NCBI GenBank assembly: GCA_017618625.1
Contig: JAFZTV010000011.1
Coordinates: 1-64,000, forward strand
Direction of reading: 5' to 3'
Length of the DNA stretch: 64,000 nt
DNA from: Bacteroidales bacterium
GTDB taxonomy: Bacteria; Bacteroidota; Bacteroidia; Bacteroidales; P3
Part shown: piece after piece, positions 44,901 to 55,600 of the stretch
Layout: each line of letters starts with the position of its first letter
How positions within the stretch are numbered: position 1 is the first letter of the stretch
Position numbers and translations under genes: made by a program
The notes under the pieces: model-generated
Told to the model about the DNA's origin: nothing
The model's database searches: none
The model's input: the letters and a program-made list of their open reading frames with translations, nothing else

Positions 44901-45787
44901 GTGCTTTGGCAGCTTACGAAATGTCAGATGCGGCATTGGTAAAGGATCACAAGGTGAATTTCAAAGTGCATCTGCGCGGTTATGACTTGGGCGACCATAA
45001 TGCTGAGGATTTTCGGAGAATTTCCTATCCGTCGGCGGAGTCAGGTGTGTTACCGATGCCAGAGATGGAGAAGGACAGAGAGCGATTTAATGCGCCGATG
45101 TTTATAACGATGAAGTCTGCAACGCCAGACGCAGAGATTCGCTACACGTTGGACGGCAGTGAGCCGACAGAGTCGTCGCCACTGTATAAGTCTCCTGTAA
45201 AAATATCGTCGTCAACCATAGTGTCGGCAAGAGCGTTCAAGAAGGGTTATGCACCATCGTTTGTCGCTCGCAGCCATTACAGTTTTGATTATGTAAAGTC
45301 AACTACATTTGAACACAAGCCAAACACGCCGTATAATCGGCAGTACCAGACGGCATTGTTTGATGCAGAGTATGGTGACGTGAACAACCTTTCTAACGGT
45401 TGGTTGGGGTTCTCGGCGTCCGATATGTCAGTGGTTTTGGAGTTGGCAAAAGAGATAGAGTTGGAAAGTATTGAGCTGAGGTTTGCACATAACCCGGATG
45501 CATGGGCGTTTGCGCCTACGGCAGTGGATGTGTATGTGTCGCAGGACGGTGTGTCGTATTCTGAGCCGATGGCGGCGAATATAACGTATGACCCTCAGTC
45601 GGAGTCGATGAATATGTCGCAGTTGACGACTATAAATGTGTTTGTGGATAAACCGAATGTCCGATATGTGAAAGTTGTAGCAAAAAACATGGGACGAATA
45701 CCGTCGTGGCATAGAAACAAAGGGTTGAGGCCATGGTTGATGACCGACGAGGTGAAGTTGAATGAGAGAATTGGAGGGAGGTTTTAA
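41927..45787 (+). CDS. GH2 (LacZ-like) fold protein with replaced catalytic residues; chitobiase- and discoidin-like C-terminus
   Basis: 1286 residues; signal peptide 1-21. The GH2 layout is complete: sugar-binding domain (about 75-235, SLAGKWSFDL), Ig-like sandwich (240-348), TIM barrel (from GFRKLEVDGTELLVNGTPVK at 346 to about 600), a beta-sandwich and a domain 5-like region. But the acid/base motif WSLGNES reads WSLGPGRDNG (P475-G476), the nucleophile motif CEYAHAMGN reads NSYGILAGN (S539 for Glu), the metal pair EANIETH reads EANIQPY, and RTSHYP reads RTAVYSP. It is therefore most likely not a working glycosidase of this mechanism. A CHB_HEX_C-like domain (RYTLDGSEPTESSPLYKSPV, about 1060-1120) and a discoidin-like domain (1150-1286) suggest carbohydrate binding. 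Confidence 0.85.
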   Translation: MRKTLAIAMLTAIMVPISLYSQKNAKVATAPVLSEWSDPDVFEQHKLYPRVNVVGYEYENDIAKGDFRSSPYYVSLAGKWSFDLQNSVSLRPDMENKKLDVSGWGKINVPNYAWQYKGAAAQVPEISNVADLPDKGNYVATYHREFNVSTTWKEYEAFLQIQGKSAYYIWINNEYAGYSEDSRALSEFNITQHLKYGKVNTISIQVLGLSDGSLLESDYSHSLNGLTHDVAIVLKPAVNINDYKIVTDFDSKTSIGEVQLTATVANKSKKGLYYLEAEILTPQGRQLDKMAKWVAFDKRNEVDATLKREFAGIEPWSAETPNLYTLIVRLRDNNMNLIEVTGSQFGFRKLEVDGTELLVNGTPVKLRGVAYANYDVTTGGEPTYAQMEKDLVQMKKNNINAIRTAVYSPADDEFYRLCDKYGFYVVCEANIQPYSTTKKAIATDGDYENLFVARVQNMYEPLKNRPSIIAWSLGPGRDNGVCMERAYAALKQKDKERPVIFAGAGYSENTDIVAITETAPDALKAVAVKKQSRPILLNSYGILAGNGFGGMETLWRLVSDNSKFLGGFVEWWASVNLYSEALKSDRKSRGLYEDAKNSVPYLQELANIYRPFDVRLVSVSQDACEFVISCRRGVQSTGNYVLEYNMFSNLKPNIVGGEIDLALSAGDSKTFRLKMPVLNLYIGEELFVRFSVKQRVRTAAVPQGTTLATVEMPLPTKRLDNVTLESTEKLSASVTGDQNGKKGVLTLAGPRFKMKYDLDAADISEYSYDGVVMVESPLRSTITRPPTENDMVDRNGSRNWGHLTPEELTRSVQAVNFRQVDESLAVIDAMVSYSKDGSPVYDLKQTIAIHSSGDVIMDNSVSISSSVKSVARIGFEAQVPNGLSDVSWFGRKGETYVDRCSWADMGSHKEKAEKMSYDYDIPQASGNRAEVRWFALSNGQKGLFVDMIDTTFNFTVSRYTDHQISAAKNRSALKTSNRNTIHIDFKMSGVGSALAAYEMSDAALVKDHKVNFKVHLRGYDLGDHNAEDFRRISYPSAESGVLPMPEMEKDRERFNAPMFITMKSATPDAEIRYTLDGSEPTESSPLYKSPVKISSSTIVSARAFKKGYAPSFVARSHYSFDYVKSTTFEHKPNTPYNRQYQTALFDAEYGDVNNLSNGWLGFSASDMSVVLELAKEIELESIELRFAHNPDAWAFAPTAVDVYVSQDGVSYSEPMAANITYDPQSESMNMSQLTTINVFVDKPNVRYVKVVAKNMGRIPSWHRNKGLRPWLMTDEVKLNERIGGRF

Positions 45788-45812
45788 GTTTTAAGTTTCG
45801 GCTTGCTATTTT

Positions 45813-46529
45813 ATGACGGACACGTTTCAATCACGTACTGAACTCTTGCTTGGCGCTGACAGTGTTGAGCGGTTGAGAGGTGCGCATGTGTTGGTGGTGG
45901 GGTTAGGTGGTGTGGGAGGCTATGCTGCGGAGATGCTTTGCAGAGCAGGTGTCGGTCGATTGACACTAGTGGATGGGGACAAGGTGAGTGAGTCGAATTT
46001 AAACAGGCAGATAATAGCGTTAAACTCAACAGTGGGGCAATCGAAGGTAGAGTTGTTTGAGAAACGTTTTAAGGACATAAACCCAGAGTGTGATATTGTA
46101 GCGAAAGAGGTGTTTCTTCGTGACGAAGAGATGATAGAGTTGCTAGAGTCAGAGAAATATGACTATGTCGTTGATGCAATAGACACGCTGTCGCCCAAAG
46201 TGTTTCTGCTGTATCATTCGCATCGGCTTGGTTTGCCGGTGGTGAGTGCAATGGGTAGCGCGGGGAAGCTGAACCCCGAAATGGTGCAAGTTTGTGATGT
46301 GTCGGAAAGTAACACATGTCCGCTGGCGGCAATGGTGAGAAAGAAGCTGCACAAGCTTGGGGTGAGAGATGGTTTCAAGGTGGTGTTTTCGACGGAAAAA
46401 GCCATAGAGACTGCCATGAGAGAAGAACCGTCGCAGAACAAGCGTACTACGGTGGGTGTGATTTCGTATATGCCAGCAGTATTTGGCTGCCATTGTGCAG
46501 CAACTGTGATAAATGATTTGATAAAATAA
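45813..46529 (+). CDS. tcdA: tRNA threonylcarbamoyladenosine dehydratase
   Basis: 238 residues. E1/MoeB-ThiF fold: RTELLLGADSVERLRGAHVL, the nucleotide loop VVGLGGVGGYAAEMLCRAGV, LVDGDKVSESNLNRQI and VVDAIDTLSPKVFLL. These match TcdA (CsdL), which cyclises t6A37 to ct6A in ANN-decoding tRNAs using ATP. Length is typical. Its position 25 nt after the GH2-fold gene appears to be chance linkage; it shares a likely transcript with it. Confidence 0.93.
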   Translation: MTDTFQSRTELLLGADSVERLRGAHVLVVGLGGVGGYAAEMLCRAGVGRLTLVDGDKVSESNLNRQIIALNSTVGQSKVELFEKRFKDINPECDIVAKEVFLRDEEMIELLESEKYDYVVDAIDTLSPKVFLLYHSHRLGLPVVSAMGSAGKLNPEMVQVCDVSESNTCPLAAMVRKKLHKLGVRDGFKVVFSTEKAIETAMREEPSQNKRTTVGVISYMPAVFGCHCAATVINDLIK

Positions 46530-46536
46530 TGCAGAT

Positions 46537-47691
46537 ATGAGAAAACTGTTTTTTGTTGCACTACTATTTCTAACACTTGCTACTTCATGTAAGGTCGATT
46601 TTTCGCCCAATGCGGAGTGGAAAGAGGTTCCTGTGGTGTGGTGTGTTTTGGACCAGTATGACGACACGACGTGGGTAAGGGTGCAGCGGTGCTATCTTGG
46701 AAACGAGAACTTGTATAACTACACACAGGCGAGTGATTCGATATATTATCCGAAGGACAGCATCACTGTGACATTGGAGAAATGGGAAGCAACTGAAGGT
46801 GCGGACAATATACTTACGAAGACGGGTGATGCGCCATGTCAGACGATAACGTTGGAGTACGTGCTGCGTAATAAGGACACGGGAATGTTTGCTGGAGGTG
46901 TCCAGCCGTTATACTGCGCTCCTACTTTGGGTTGGTTGCAGCCCAACTATGTCTATCGTCTCGTTGTTAGTCATAAAACGACGGGAGAGGTTGTTGCGTC
47001 GGCAGAGACTCAGCTGGTCGGACAGAAGATAGACCAGTCGAATCCCAGAGCGAGAGACCTTGTGGCGTTGGAAAGGCCTAACCCTGCGACTCCTGCGTAC
47101 AGCCAGTTTAGATTTGCTGGAAATCCTGCGAAGTGTGAGATTGCATGGAAACCGCTTGTCCGGGCACGCTTGTACCAACCAGTTGTTCGGTTCTATTATT
47201 ACCATTTGACAGAGCCGGACGCTAACGGAGAAAGACACAATGACTACACAAAGAAATATCATATTGATATAAAAGTGCCGTCGGTTTCACAGTCTGGAAG
47301 TCCGAATGAGGTTACTACGTCTATATACGAGTCGTCGTTTTTTGCCGATTTAGTGGATGCGATTAGGAGCAACGGAGACAATGCACCCAAAGGCTTCTGC
47401 GATTCGGTGGATATAAGGCTCAGTGTGTGCAATGAGGATTTGAATGCATATATCAAATCGACAGAGCCATCGAACACAATAGTGCAGGATAGGGTCGTAT
47501 ATACCAATATCAACGATGGCAAGGGCGTAGGAATATTTGCGGCACGTAGGATTCCACATCTTATAGAGAATAATGATGGTTCAACATCACCAGTGTTGAT
47601 TTTCACGGTACAGACTAACACGGAGACAGGTTCGGGCTCATACCATTCGAAACTGAAAAATCTGAATATAGGATTCGAGGCCGCGGAGTAA
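46537..47691 (+). CDS. Lipoprotein of unknown function
   Basis: 384 residues; lipobox LATSC (Cys18). Predicted mostly beta, opening with AEWKEVPVVWCVLDQYDDTT, then RVQRCYLGNENLYNY and LGWLQPNYVYRLVVSHKTTG, which is reminiscent of DUF4249-like Bacteroidota lipoproteins with Ig-type N-terminal domains. That assignment is weak. Starts 7 nt after tcdA. A hairpin (CAAATGG ... CCATTTG, 47700-47730) without a T-run follows the stop. Confidence 0.6.
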   Translation: MRKLFFVALLFLTLATSCKVDFSPNAEWKEVPVVWCVLDQYDDTTWVRVQRCYLGNENLYNYTQASDSIYYPKDSITVTLEKWEATEGADNILTKTGDAPCQTITLEYVLRNKDTGMFAGGVQPLYCAPTLGWLQPNYVYRLVVSHKTTGEVVASAETQLVGQKIDQSNPRARDLVALERPNPATPAYSQFRFAGNPAKCEIAWKPLVRARLYQPVVRFYYYHLTEPDANGERHNDYTKKYHIDIKVPSVSQSGSPNEVTTSIYESSFFADLVDAIRSNGDNAPKGFCDSVDIRLSVCNEDLNAYIKSTEPSNTIVQDRVVYTNINDGKGVGIFAARRIPHLIENNDGSTSPVLIFTVQTNTETGSGSYHSKLKNLNIGFEAAE

Positions 47692-47738
47692 GGTTGTTTC
47701 AAATGGAAGGAGGTCGAGTCCTGCCATTTGGTTATGCT

Positions 47739-47848
47739 ATGGTTATATCATAGTAAAGTCATGGTAAAGTCTTAGTAAAGTCATAGTAAAGTCATGGTAA
47801 AGTCATGGTAAAGTCATGGTAAAGTCGTGGTAAAGTCATGACCAAGTT
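47739..47848. repeat. 11-nt tandem array E (ATGGTAAAGTC)
   Basis: Eight near-identical units from 47750 to 47837 (ATGGTAAAGTC, TTAGTAAAGTC, ATAGTAAAGTC, GTGGTAAAGTC), flanked by a decayed unit on each side. Every core unit has GTAAAGTC. It is the most homogeneous array, hence probably the youngest. The remaining gap to 48014 is AT-rich with the trigger-factor promoter. Confidence 0.92.
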
Positions 47849-47964
47849 TTATGGTGGGGTGTATGGTTAAGTAAAGTGGTTGATAATCTTTTGGTTGGTA
47901 TTGCGAAGTGTGGAAAATTGGAGAGTGAGTGAAAAACAAGTGTCAAGTTTCAAAATTAATATCG

Positions 47965-47972
47965 TACCTTTG
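47965..47972 (+). promoter_or_regulatory. -7 element of the trigger factor gene
   Basis: TACCTTTG, 42 nt before the ATG at 48015. The -33 box is not clear. Confidence 0.65.
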
Positions 47973-48014
47973 CAAACTCAAAAAATAAAAACAAATATTC
48001 AAAATTAACTCGAA

Positions 48015-49430
48015 ATGAACGTCACAAGAGAGAATCTAAGCGATTTGGAATTATGCATCAAGGTTGAAGTGACAGCCGCCGACTACGCAGAAAATGTCAC
48101 AAAGCAGCTTAAGCGTTACCGCCAGCAGGCGACGGTGCCAGGTTTCCGCAAGGGAATGGCGCCGATGGGTATGATAGAGCGTATGTACAAGCCCACGCTG
48201 GTAGCAGAAGAGGTGAACAACCTCCTGTCGCAGAACCTCTACAAGTATATTGACGACGAGAAACTGGAGATTATCGGTTCGCCGTTGGCAAACGAGGAGA
48301 AGAGCGGAAGCCCGGATTTTACCCATCCAGCGGACTATGTTTTCTATTTCGACGCGGCTTTGATGCCGAAGGTTGAGATTGACTGGAGCAAAATAGACAC
48401 TAAGCTGCTTCAGATTAAGGTGCCAGCCAAGGAGATTGACACCCAGATAGAGGAGATTAGAAAACGTTATGGCAAGTTCGAGACCCCGGAAGCGGTGGGC
48501 GAGAACGACCATGTTTATGGCAAGGCTGTGGAATTGGGCAAGGACGGCAAGGAAAAAGAAGGTGGTGTGAGCGTGTTCCTGTCCTTTGAATTACAGGATG
48601 TAAAAGACGCGGACATCAAACAGTCCATTATTGGCAAGAAGAATGACGAGAAGGTGGTATTCAACGCATTCAAGGCATTCGGCTCGGCGTTCATAGAGAA
48701 GAATTTCCGCATGGAGGCTGCCGCCGCCAAGAAATTCAAATCGGACATAGAGTTTTCAATAAGCGGCTGTTCGCGCATTACTCCTCATGAGATTAATGAG
48801 GAGCTGTTTGCCCAGGTGTTCCCGAATGAGGAGATAAAGGACGAGGCTAAGTTCCGCAAGGCGGTGCAGAAGGAGATTGAGAAGGCCAATGACGAGCAGT
48901 GCAGAATTTTGTTCGTGAACCAGGTAAGACGCCAGCTGTTGGACAACTTCGATGCTGAGATGCCTGAAAAGTTCTTGAAACGCTGGATTCTGTCGCGCGA
49001 TGACAAAGACCTGACAGCTGAGAAACTCGATGCTGAATGGGGAGAGAAGTACCTGCCCGCTTTGAAGTGGGAGATACTTGATGGTGCATTGAACAAAATC
49101 AAATCTATAGAGCCTACACATAACGAGATAGTCGATTATGTGAAAGATATACTGAAACGCAACGACAGAGGTGAGGCTGATGAGACCGCAGAGGCTAAGG
49201 AAGAGCGCATAGAAAAGGCTGCTCAAAGTATCGCTTCTGACCGCAACAATGTGAGTCAGATTGTGGATAGGCTATATGCTGACAAGACGTTTGAGTTGTT
49301 TAAGGCGCAGGTGAAGCCTGAGGTTGAGAAGGTGACAGGAAAAGAATTTGGCGAAAGAGTGAAAGAGGACAACGAGAAAAACAGCAAGAAGGATAAGACA
49401 GAAGAAGCTCAGCAGGCACTTGAATTGTAA
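48015..49430 (+). CDS. tig: Trigger factor (ribosome-associated chaperone)
   Basis: 471 residues. N-terminal ribosome-binding domain with the signature VPGFRKGMAPMGMIERMYKP around residues 40-60 (GFRKG replaces GFRxGK). A central FKBP-like region (about 150-245) is divergent and may be inactive as an isomerase: the usual aromatic pocket is not evident. The long helical C-terminal arms run from 250 to 430, ending in a charged Lys/Glu tail (GERVKEDNEKNSKKDKTEEA). It binds nascent chains at the tunnel exit. Single-gene unit with its own promoter and terminator. Confidence 0.93.
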   Translation: MNVTRENLSDLELCIKVEVTAADYAENVTKQLKRYRQQATVPGFRKGMAPMGMIERMYKPTLVAEEVNNLLSQNLYKYIDDEKLEIIGSPLANEEKSGSPDFTHPADYVFYFDAALMPKVEIDWSKIDTKLLQIKVPAKEIDTQIEEIRKRYGKFETPEAVGENDHVYGKAVELGKDGKEKEGGVSVFLSFELQDVKDADIKQSIIGKKNDEKVVFNAFKAFGSAFIEKNFRMEAAAAKKFKSDIEFSISGCSRITPHEINEELFAQVFPNEEIKDEAKFRKAVQKEIEKANDEQCRILFVNQVRRQLLDNFDAEMPEKFLKRWILSRDDKDLTAEKLDAEWGEKYLPALKWEILDGALNKIKSIEPTHNEIVDYVKDILKRNDRGEADETAEAKEERIEKAAQSIASDRNNVSQIVDRLYADKTFELFKAQVKPEVEKVTGKEFGERVKEDNEKNSKKDKTEEAQQALEL

Positions 49431-49452
49431 TTGTTTTTTCTAGGCAAAATGG

Positions 49453-49498
49453 ATGCCCTGCGGATAGTTTTCCGCAGGGCATTTTTTTATTTTTTTTG
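49453..49498 (+). terminator. Terminator of tig
   Basis: Perfect 12-bp stem ATGCCCTGCGGA / TCCGCAGGGCAT, loop TAGTTT, followed by TTTTTTATTTTTTTT. Very strong. Confidence 0.95.
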
Positions 49499-49506
49499 TT
49501 AAAAAC

Positions 49507-49537
49507 TTGCATATTAATAAAAAAGTGCATATCTTTG
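49507..49537 (+). promoter_or_regulatory. Promoter of the 2284-residue surface protein
   Basis: TTG at 49507-49509, exactly 20 nt, then TATCTTTG at 49530-49537. The leader to the ATG at 49685 is about 140 nt and contains a G9 run. Confidence 0.85.
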
Positions 49538-49604
49538 GCATGTCCTAATTGTAGGTAAAGAGAGCGTTCGAAAAGAGGGTGAAAGTGCGTGACAATGCGG
49601 TGTT

Positions 49605-49613
49605 GGGGGGGGG
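49605..49613 (+). repeat. G9 homopolymer tract in a surface-protein leader
   Basis: Nine consecutive G, followed by TAATGGGG and TCGGGCG. It lies about 65 nt after the expected transcript start and 71 nt before the ATG. Confidence 0.9.
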
Positions 49614-49684
49614 TAATGGGGTCGGGCGCGAGTATATAATAAGACAAAAAAACGGAAAACACACACCACCAAAACATAAAGTCT

Positions 49685-52600
49685 ATGGAAACGACTAGTA
49701 TTTGTTGCCTGAATCGTAAATCATTTAGTTCGCTGCTATTGTTGGCGTTGTTCATGCTTGGCCAAATGGCTGAAATCAATGCGGCATGTAGCAATAAAAC
49801 CTGTGGAACAGGGTCGTCCACGAACAACGGTACCCCTGTTAACAACTTCTATAACTACACATATACTCAGTTGCTGTTTTTGGCAAATGAGATAAATGTC
49901 ACGGGTGGAACAATTGAGAAGATTGGTTTCCAGTATGGCTATAGTACGGCGATGACCGCTAAGACTAATGTGACAATATACATGGCCAACACTACGAAGT
50001 CGTCGTTCTCTAATGGTAATGATTGGGTGTTGACAGGACTCACACCGGTGTATAGTGGATCGCTCAACTGCTCGGGCAACGGCACGTGGAACGATTTTAC
50101 GCTAAACACACCTTTCGATTATGATGGAGGCAACTTGTTGGTGGTCATTGACGACAATTCTGGGGATTACAACAATTCGTCATACGTTTTCAGATATACA
50201 GAAACATCAGGCTACACAGTACTTACGACGCAAAGCGACGGCACCCATTATTCTCATGTTGGCGGTACGGCTCCCAGTTCCGGCGGTTATAACAAAAAAC
50301 GCTGCAACACGCGGTTCTGTATCACTGCTTGTTCTGGACATCGATCTGGCACCTTTGCGTTCAACCCACCAACGGAAAACTACAACTATGTGATAGGTAG
50401 CGGTGACTTTGCCGAACCGACAATCCAAAATACACTATCCCCTGCCGGAACCGTGACTTACACTTCTTCAAACCCAGCGGTTGCTACTGTAAGTTCCACC
50501 ACTGGAGCTGTCACCTTTACGGGTTTGGAAGGAGAGGTGACAATTTTTGCTGTCTCGTCATCTGGAAACTATTGTAACGAGCGGGCCTCCTATAATATCA
50601 GTGTTAGTGACAACTGTGTGAAGATTGGAACAGGTACATCTACAACATCATCAACACCATTGTCAACGGGTTGGAAAAATTCATACGACCAGATTATATA
50701 CACGCCAGAAGAGGTGGGTATCGGTATGATTAATATGATTGGATTCCAAAGTACTGGTTCGAACTCTGTAGCGCGTCAAGTAGATATATACATGGGAGAG
50801 ACGACACAGTCGTCATTTGCTTCGACTACGGATTGGGTGCCTTATGAGAATCTCTCGCATGTTTATTCTGGTACTTGGAATATTACTTCAGGATGGAATA
50901 TGTTCCCTGTAAATTTCTTGTACACAGGTATGGGTAATCTTGTGATTGCAATCGATTGCGGAGCTACAACTTACACCACGTCGTATTTCAGCTACACTTC
51001 GACCACGGATTATATGACGATATATGCGTACAGCGATACATACGATGCGGTGCCAGCGACAATAGAAAGTTATCAGGGCTCAAAAAGCCGACTACAGTAT
51101 CGTCCCAACACCAAAATCTGTATCGATGCATGTACTATACGTCCGACTGTAGAGTTCGAAAACACTATGGCAATGTGCTATCAGGGTAGCAACTGTCCGA
51201 TGCTTCCTCTGACAAACACCTCCTCTGGTACTGTACATTATACATCTTCCGACGAAACGATAGCAACTATAGATAACGATGGTAATATCACAACTTTGGA
51301 AAGAGGCGAGACAACTATAGAAGTCTTCGTAGAGATGGATGGCAATGTATGCCCTGCGAAAGCGTCGTATGTGTTGCAGGTGGTCTGTCCGGCCCTTATT
51401 CCTTCGGCAGAGAGTGTCTCCATGTGTGAGGGGGGCACTGTAACGCTCAACGCCTCTACAGCAGGCGGAGGCGATTTGGAATGGTTCGATGCTGTCGATG
51501 CGACGACACCTGTTCATACCGGGGACTCATATACTATCAATGCCGACCACTCAACCACCTATTTCGTTGCAACATACAATGATGAATATGACTGCGCCAG
51601 TTCTCGTGTACCAGCATACATCAATGTGTTTGACTTGGCATACGAGAGTACTACACAAAACATATCGGGATATGTTGGAGTTGCGATGTATGGCTATCCT
51701 CCTACGGGAAGCACCTCTGGTACCTCATATACGGCAACGGGAATGCCTGCGTGGATGACACTTAACCCCGACGGTTCGTTCAATGGCACTCCAACTGCCG
51801 CTGGCAGCGGCTCGTTTACGATAACAGCCACAAACGGAAGTTGTTCAAAGACCATTACAATAAACTGGACGGTTGTGGCAAACAACCTGACTTGTTGCGA
51901 CCCCGATGCTTTCTATCTGTTCAAAAATGGAGACCCGTTGCCTATACGTAAGGACGATGACGGTTTCTATTATATAAATGTGTGTAAAGATGAGCCTGCA
52001 ACATTCAGAATCCAGCCTCTTGCCAACTGTTCAGGTTACACATACAACTGGAGATTGGCTTCGTCAACAGGCGGTTTGTTGGTTGAAGTAACAGGTGCAA
52101 CTTTCACCTACACATACGACCGTGCGATGGGATACAATATGACCCTGACGATCAACAAGGGCAATCCCAACTCATGTACTGTAGCCTTTCCAATCCGTAT
52201 TAGGGTGGCTGGAGTGTTCCAGGTCGCCACTCGACCTTCGTTCGATTTGTGCAAGGGAGAGCCCTTTAATATATATGTGTCGTCAGATGGTATCGGATCG
52301 GTAGATGTGGTGAGACCTAACGGAGGATCGGCTACTACATTGGGTGTGCCTGACACAGTGTGGCTTCCCGATGGTGTACCTTGCAATGGAACCTGCTTCT
52401 TCCGTTCATGTGTGACTTTCTCTGATTTCTCGACAGGAGCAACTATTCGAGATGAAAACGACCTGCTGTATGTCTTGCTTAATATTGAGCACTCATTTAT
52501 AGGAGATATATACATTGCCTTGTCATGTCCTAATGGTCAGCGAGTTGTGATCTTGCCACAGAGCGGTAACGGTTCTGCTAACTGTCGTAGTGAGATTCCG

Positions 52601-55600
52601 ACAGGATACGATTCTTGGCCAGGAGAAACCTCCAACACAAGTTATGATTTCGGTATTTCAGGATCGGGATATTCATCGGATTGTAACTCGCAAAGTACGA
52701 TAGGTACAGGTTGGAACTATATCTGGTCGAATAATACTGTCCGTGGCTATGAGTACGCCGGCGGTACGTATGGATATATCTATGAGTCGGCAAATGTTGG
52801 GCACGATAATTCTTCATCAATCGATTCTTCCCACTATGCAGATATGTCTCAGATTTATCATCCAATGGAGTCGTTCGCCAATCTGGTGGGTTGCCCGTTG
52901 AATGGTACATGGTGTATTGAGGTCGTCGATGGATGGAGTATTGACGATGGTAATATATTCAACTGGGAACTTGGTCTTAACGAGGAACTGCTGCCAGACA
53001 GTTGGACGTATTCGGTTGATGTGGATTCGGCGTGGGTGGATTGCGGATGGCCTACATCTAAGGCTGGTGTGTATATGGAAATCACCCCTCCGGAAGATTT
53101 TGTGGGTACCACCAATTGTGATTTGAACCTTCGTGACGAATATGGTTGCATTAGCCACTACAATAATATTGTAACGGTTACGATGAACAATACAGAAAGC
53201 AGTTACACCAACGTGGGACCGCAGTGCGAACCATATTATTGGGATCTGAGCGGAGAAACATATAATGTGAGCGGTGAATACTATGCCCAAGGCTTGACTG
53301 ACCATGGCTGTCCCAAACGTGACACTCTCAACTTGCTGGTTGACGGTGCTACATACGACACCGTTACGGCGCAGGCCTGCCAGTCGTATCACTGGGACGT
53401 AAACGGCCAAGACTACACATCGTCTGGCACCTACGATGCGACGCTGCAAAGCGCCATGGGCTGCGACTCGAATATCACGCTCATACTAGAAATACTGCCC
53501 GAACTGACGACGACGAAGGATACGGCGGTGTGCCCGATAACGTTCCCGTTTGATTGGAACGGAGCGCACTTTACGACGGCTGGGACACAGGAACTGGACT
53601 TGCTGACGGCTGGAGGGTGTGACAGCATTGTTACGCTGACAGTGACGGCCTTATCGAAGCCCGTGGTTAATCTGGCCAATCCTGCTACAGCCAACGGATG
53701 TCCGATTCCAACTACGCAGAACTATGTGGTGACAACGAATGTTACAGGCGGTACAGGACCGTTTACATACGCATGGACGGGCAGTTATACGGGTACCGAT
53801 GCCAATGCAACAATACCTGGGACTGGTACCTGCGGTGACTTCTCGGTAGAGGTCATTGTCACCGATGCCAATGGTTGTATGGACACCAACAACACCAGTT
53901 TCTCGGCTATAGATGTGGAAGCCCCCACATTCAACAGCCCGATAACGACTACGGCGGCAATATTGTCGGGAAACAACTGTGTGTATCTGGTGCCGGACAT
54001 TATAGCAATGGTGCAACCGCAGGATAACTGCGGCATAGTGTCGCAAGTGCAGACCCCGACGGCCAACTCGCAGATAACGGGAGAGACGGATGTTACGGTG
54101 GTTGTTACCGACGCCTGTGGCAATGTGGATTCCATAACTGTACACCTGACGGTGCCTGCCACAGTAGAGGCTGAAATAGAACACACAGATGTGGCGTGCA
54201 ACGGAGGAAATGACGGAGTTGTGAATGTGTTCAATGTCACAGGTGGTAGCGGTGGCTATCACTACTCATGGTCGGCCACTGGCGGTGGTAGCAGTAGTAG
54301 TATGGGAGATGTGGCTACCATTACAGGTTGTACGGCTGGATTCTATGCAGTGGTTGTGTCGGATGCTAACGGATGCTCGGTAACGCTGAACGATACGATT
54401 AATGAGTCGAGCGATATGGTCCTGGTGTTGACTGCCGACACGGTGCAGTGCTATAATACTGCCACAGGACGAATCACCATCACGACGCTGACAGGCGGTA
54501 CTGGTGTGTACAGTGAATACAACTGGAGTAATGGAGAACACTCTTCCACAGGTATAGAAAATATAATGCCTGGTCAATATACTCTTACGGTCATAGACGA
54601 TGCAAACTGTCGCGTCACGGCTTCGGCAACTGTGGCTAACCGCACTCAGCTAGTGGTATCGCCGGCAGGCAGTGTTAACACTCTGTGTTATGGTTCGGCA
54701 GACGGCTCGGCGTCGGTCTCGGCGGTGGGCGGCGTAACACCTTATACATTTGTAAGATCGAACACCGACACGAACACAACCGGTACATTTACGTCGTTGG
54801 CGGCTGGTAGCTATCAGGTACAGGTGATAGATGCAAAGGGGTGTACGAACACAACCACCATTACGGTTGGGCAGCCCGCGTTGCTGCAGCTACAGGAAAC
54901 CATGTCGGCACACCAGAATGTGGATTGCTTCGGCAATTCGACAGGCGGTGTGACGGTTGCCGCCTATGGTGGTACTCCGCAATATACATACGAACTCAAC
55001 GGTGTTACAAACAACACGGGTGTATTTGCAAACCAGCTGGCAGAGGGAACCTATACTGTCAATGTTACGGACAATAACAACTGTACGGCGCAGACGACGG
55101 TCACCATTACGCAACCCACGCTTCTGCAGATAAGCGCCACGCATGAAGATTTGCGTTGCAAAATGGATGGCTCGGGTTCAATCGACTTGACGGTATGGGG
55201 CGGAACCACGCCGTATTCATACCAGTGGCGCTATAATAACACCAACTATGCCACAAGTCAGGATGTCTCAGGGATAATGGCGGGTGAGTATATGGTGACG
55301 GTGACTGATGCCAACGGTTGTCCGCATGACACTACTATTACGGTAACGGAGCCAGAGGGTATGGTGTTGACTATGAGTCCGGCGGTAGCAATATGTCTAT
55401 ATGAGTCGGCTGATATCTCGGCGACGATACAGGACGGCACGGGTACACCGCCATATCGTTTCACGTGGGACAATGGACATACCAACAACGGAGTGTCCAC
55501 TGACCAGCAGACTGTAACGCCGAACACCACTACGATATACACGGTGAATGTGCTTGACGCGGGAGACTGCCCGATGACAGGACAGGTGACTGTGACGGTG

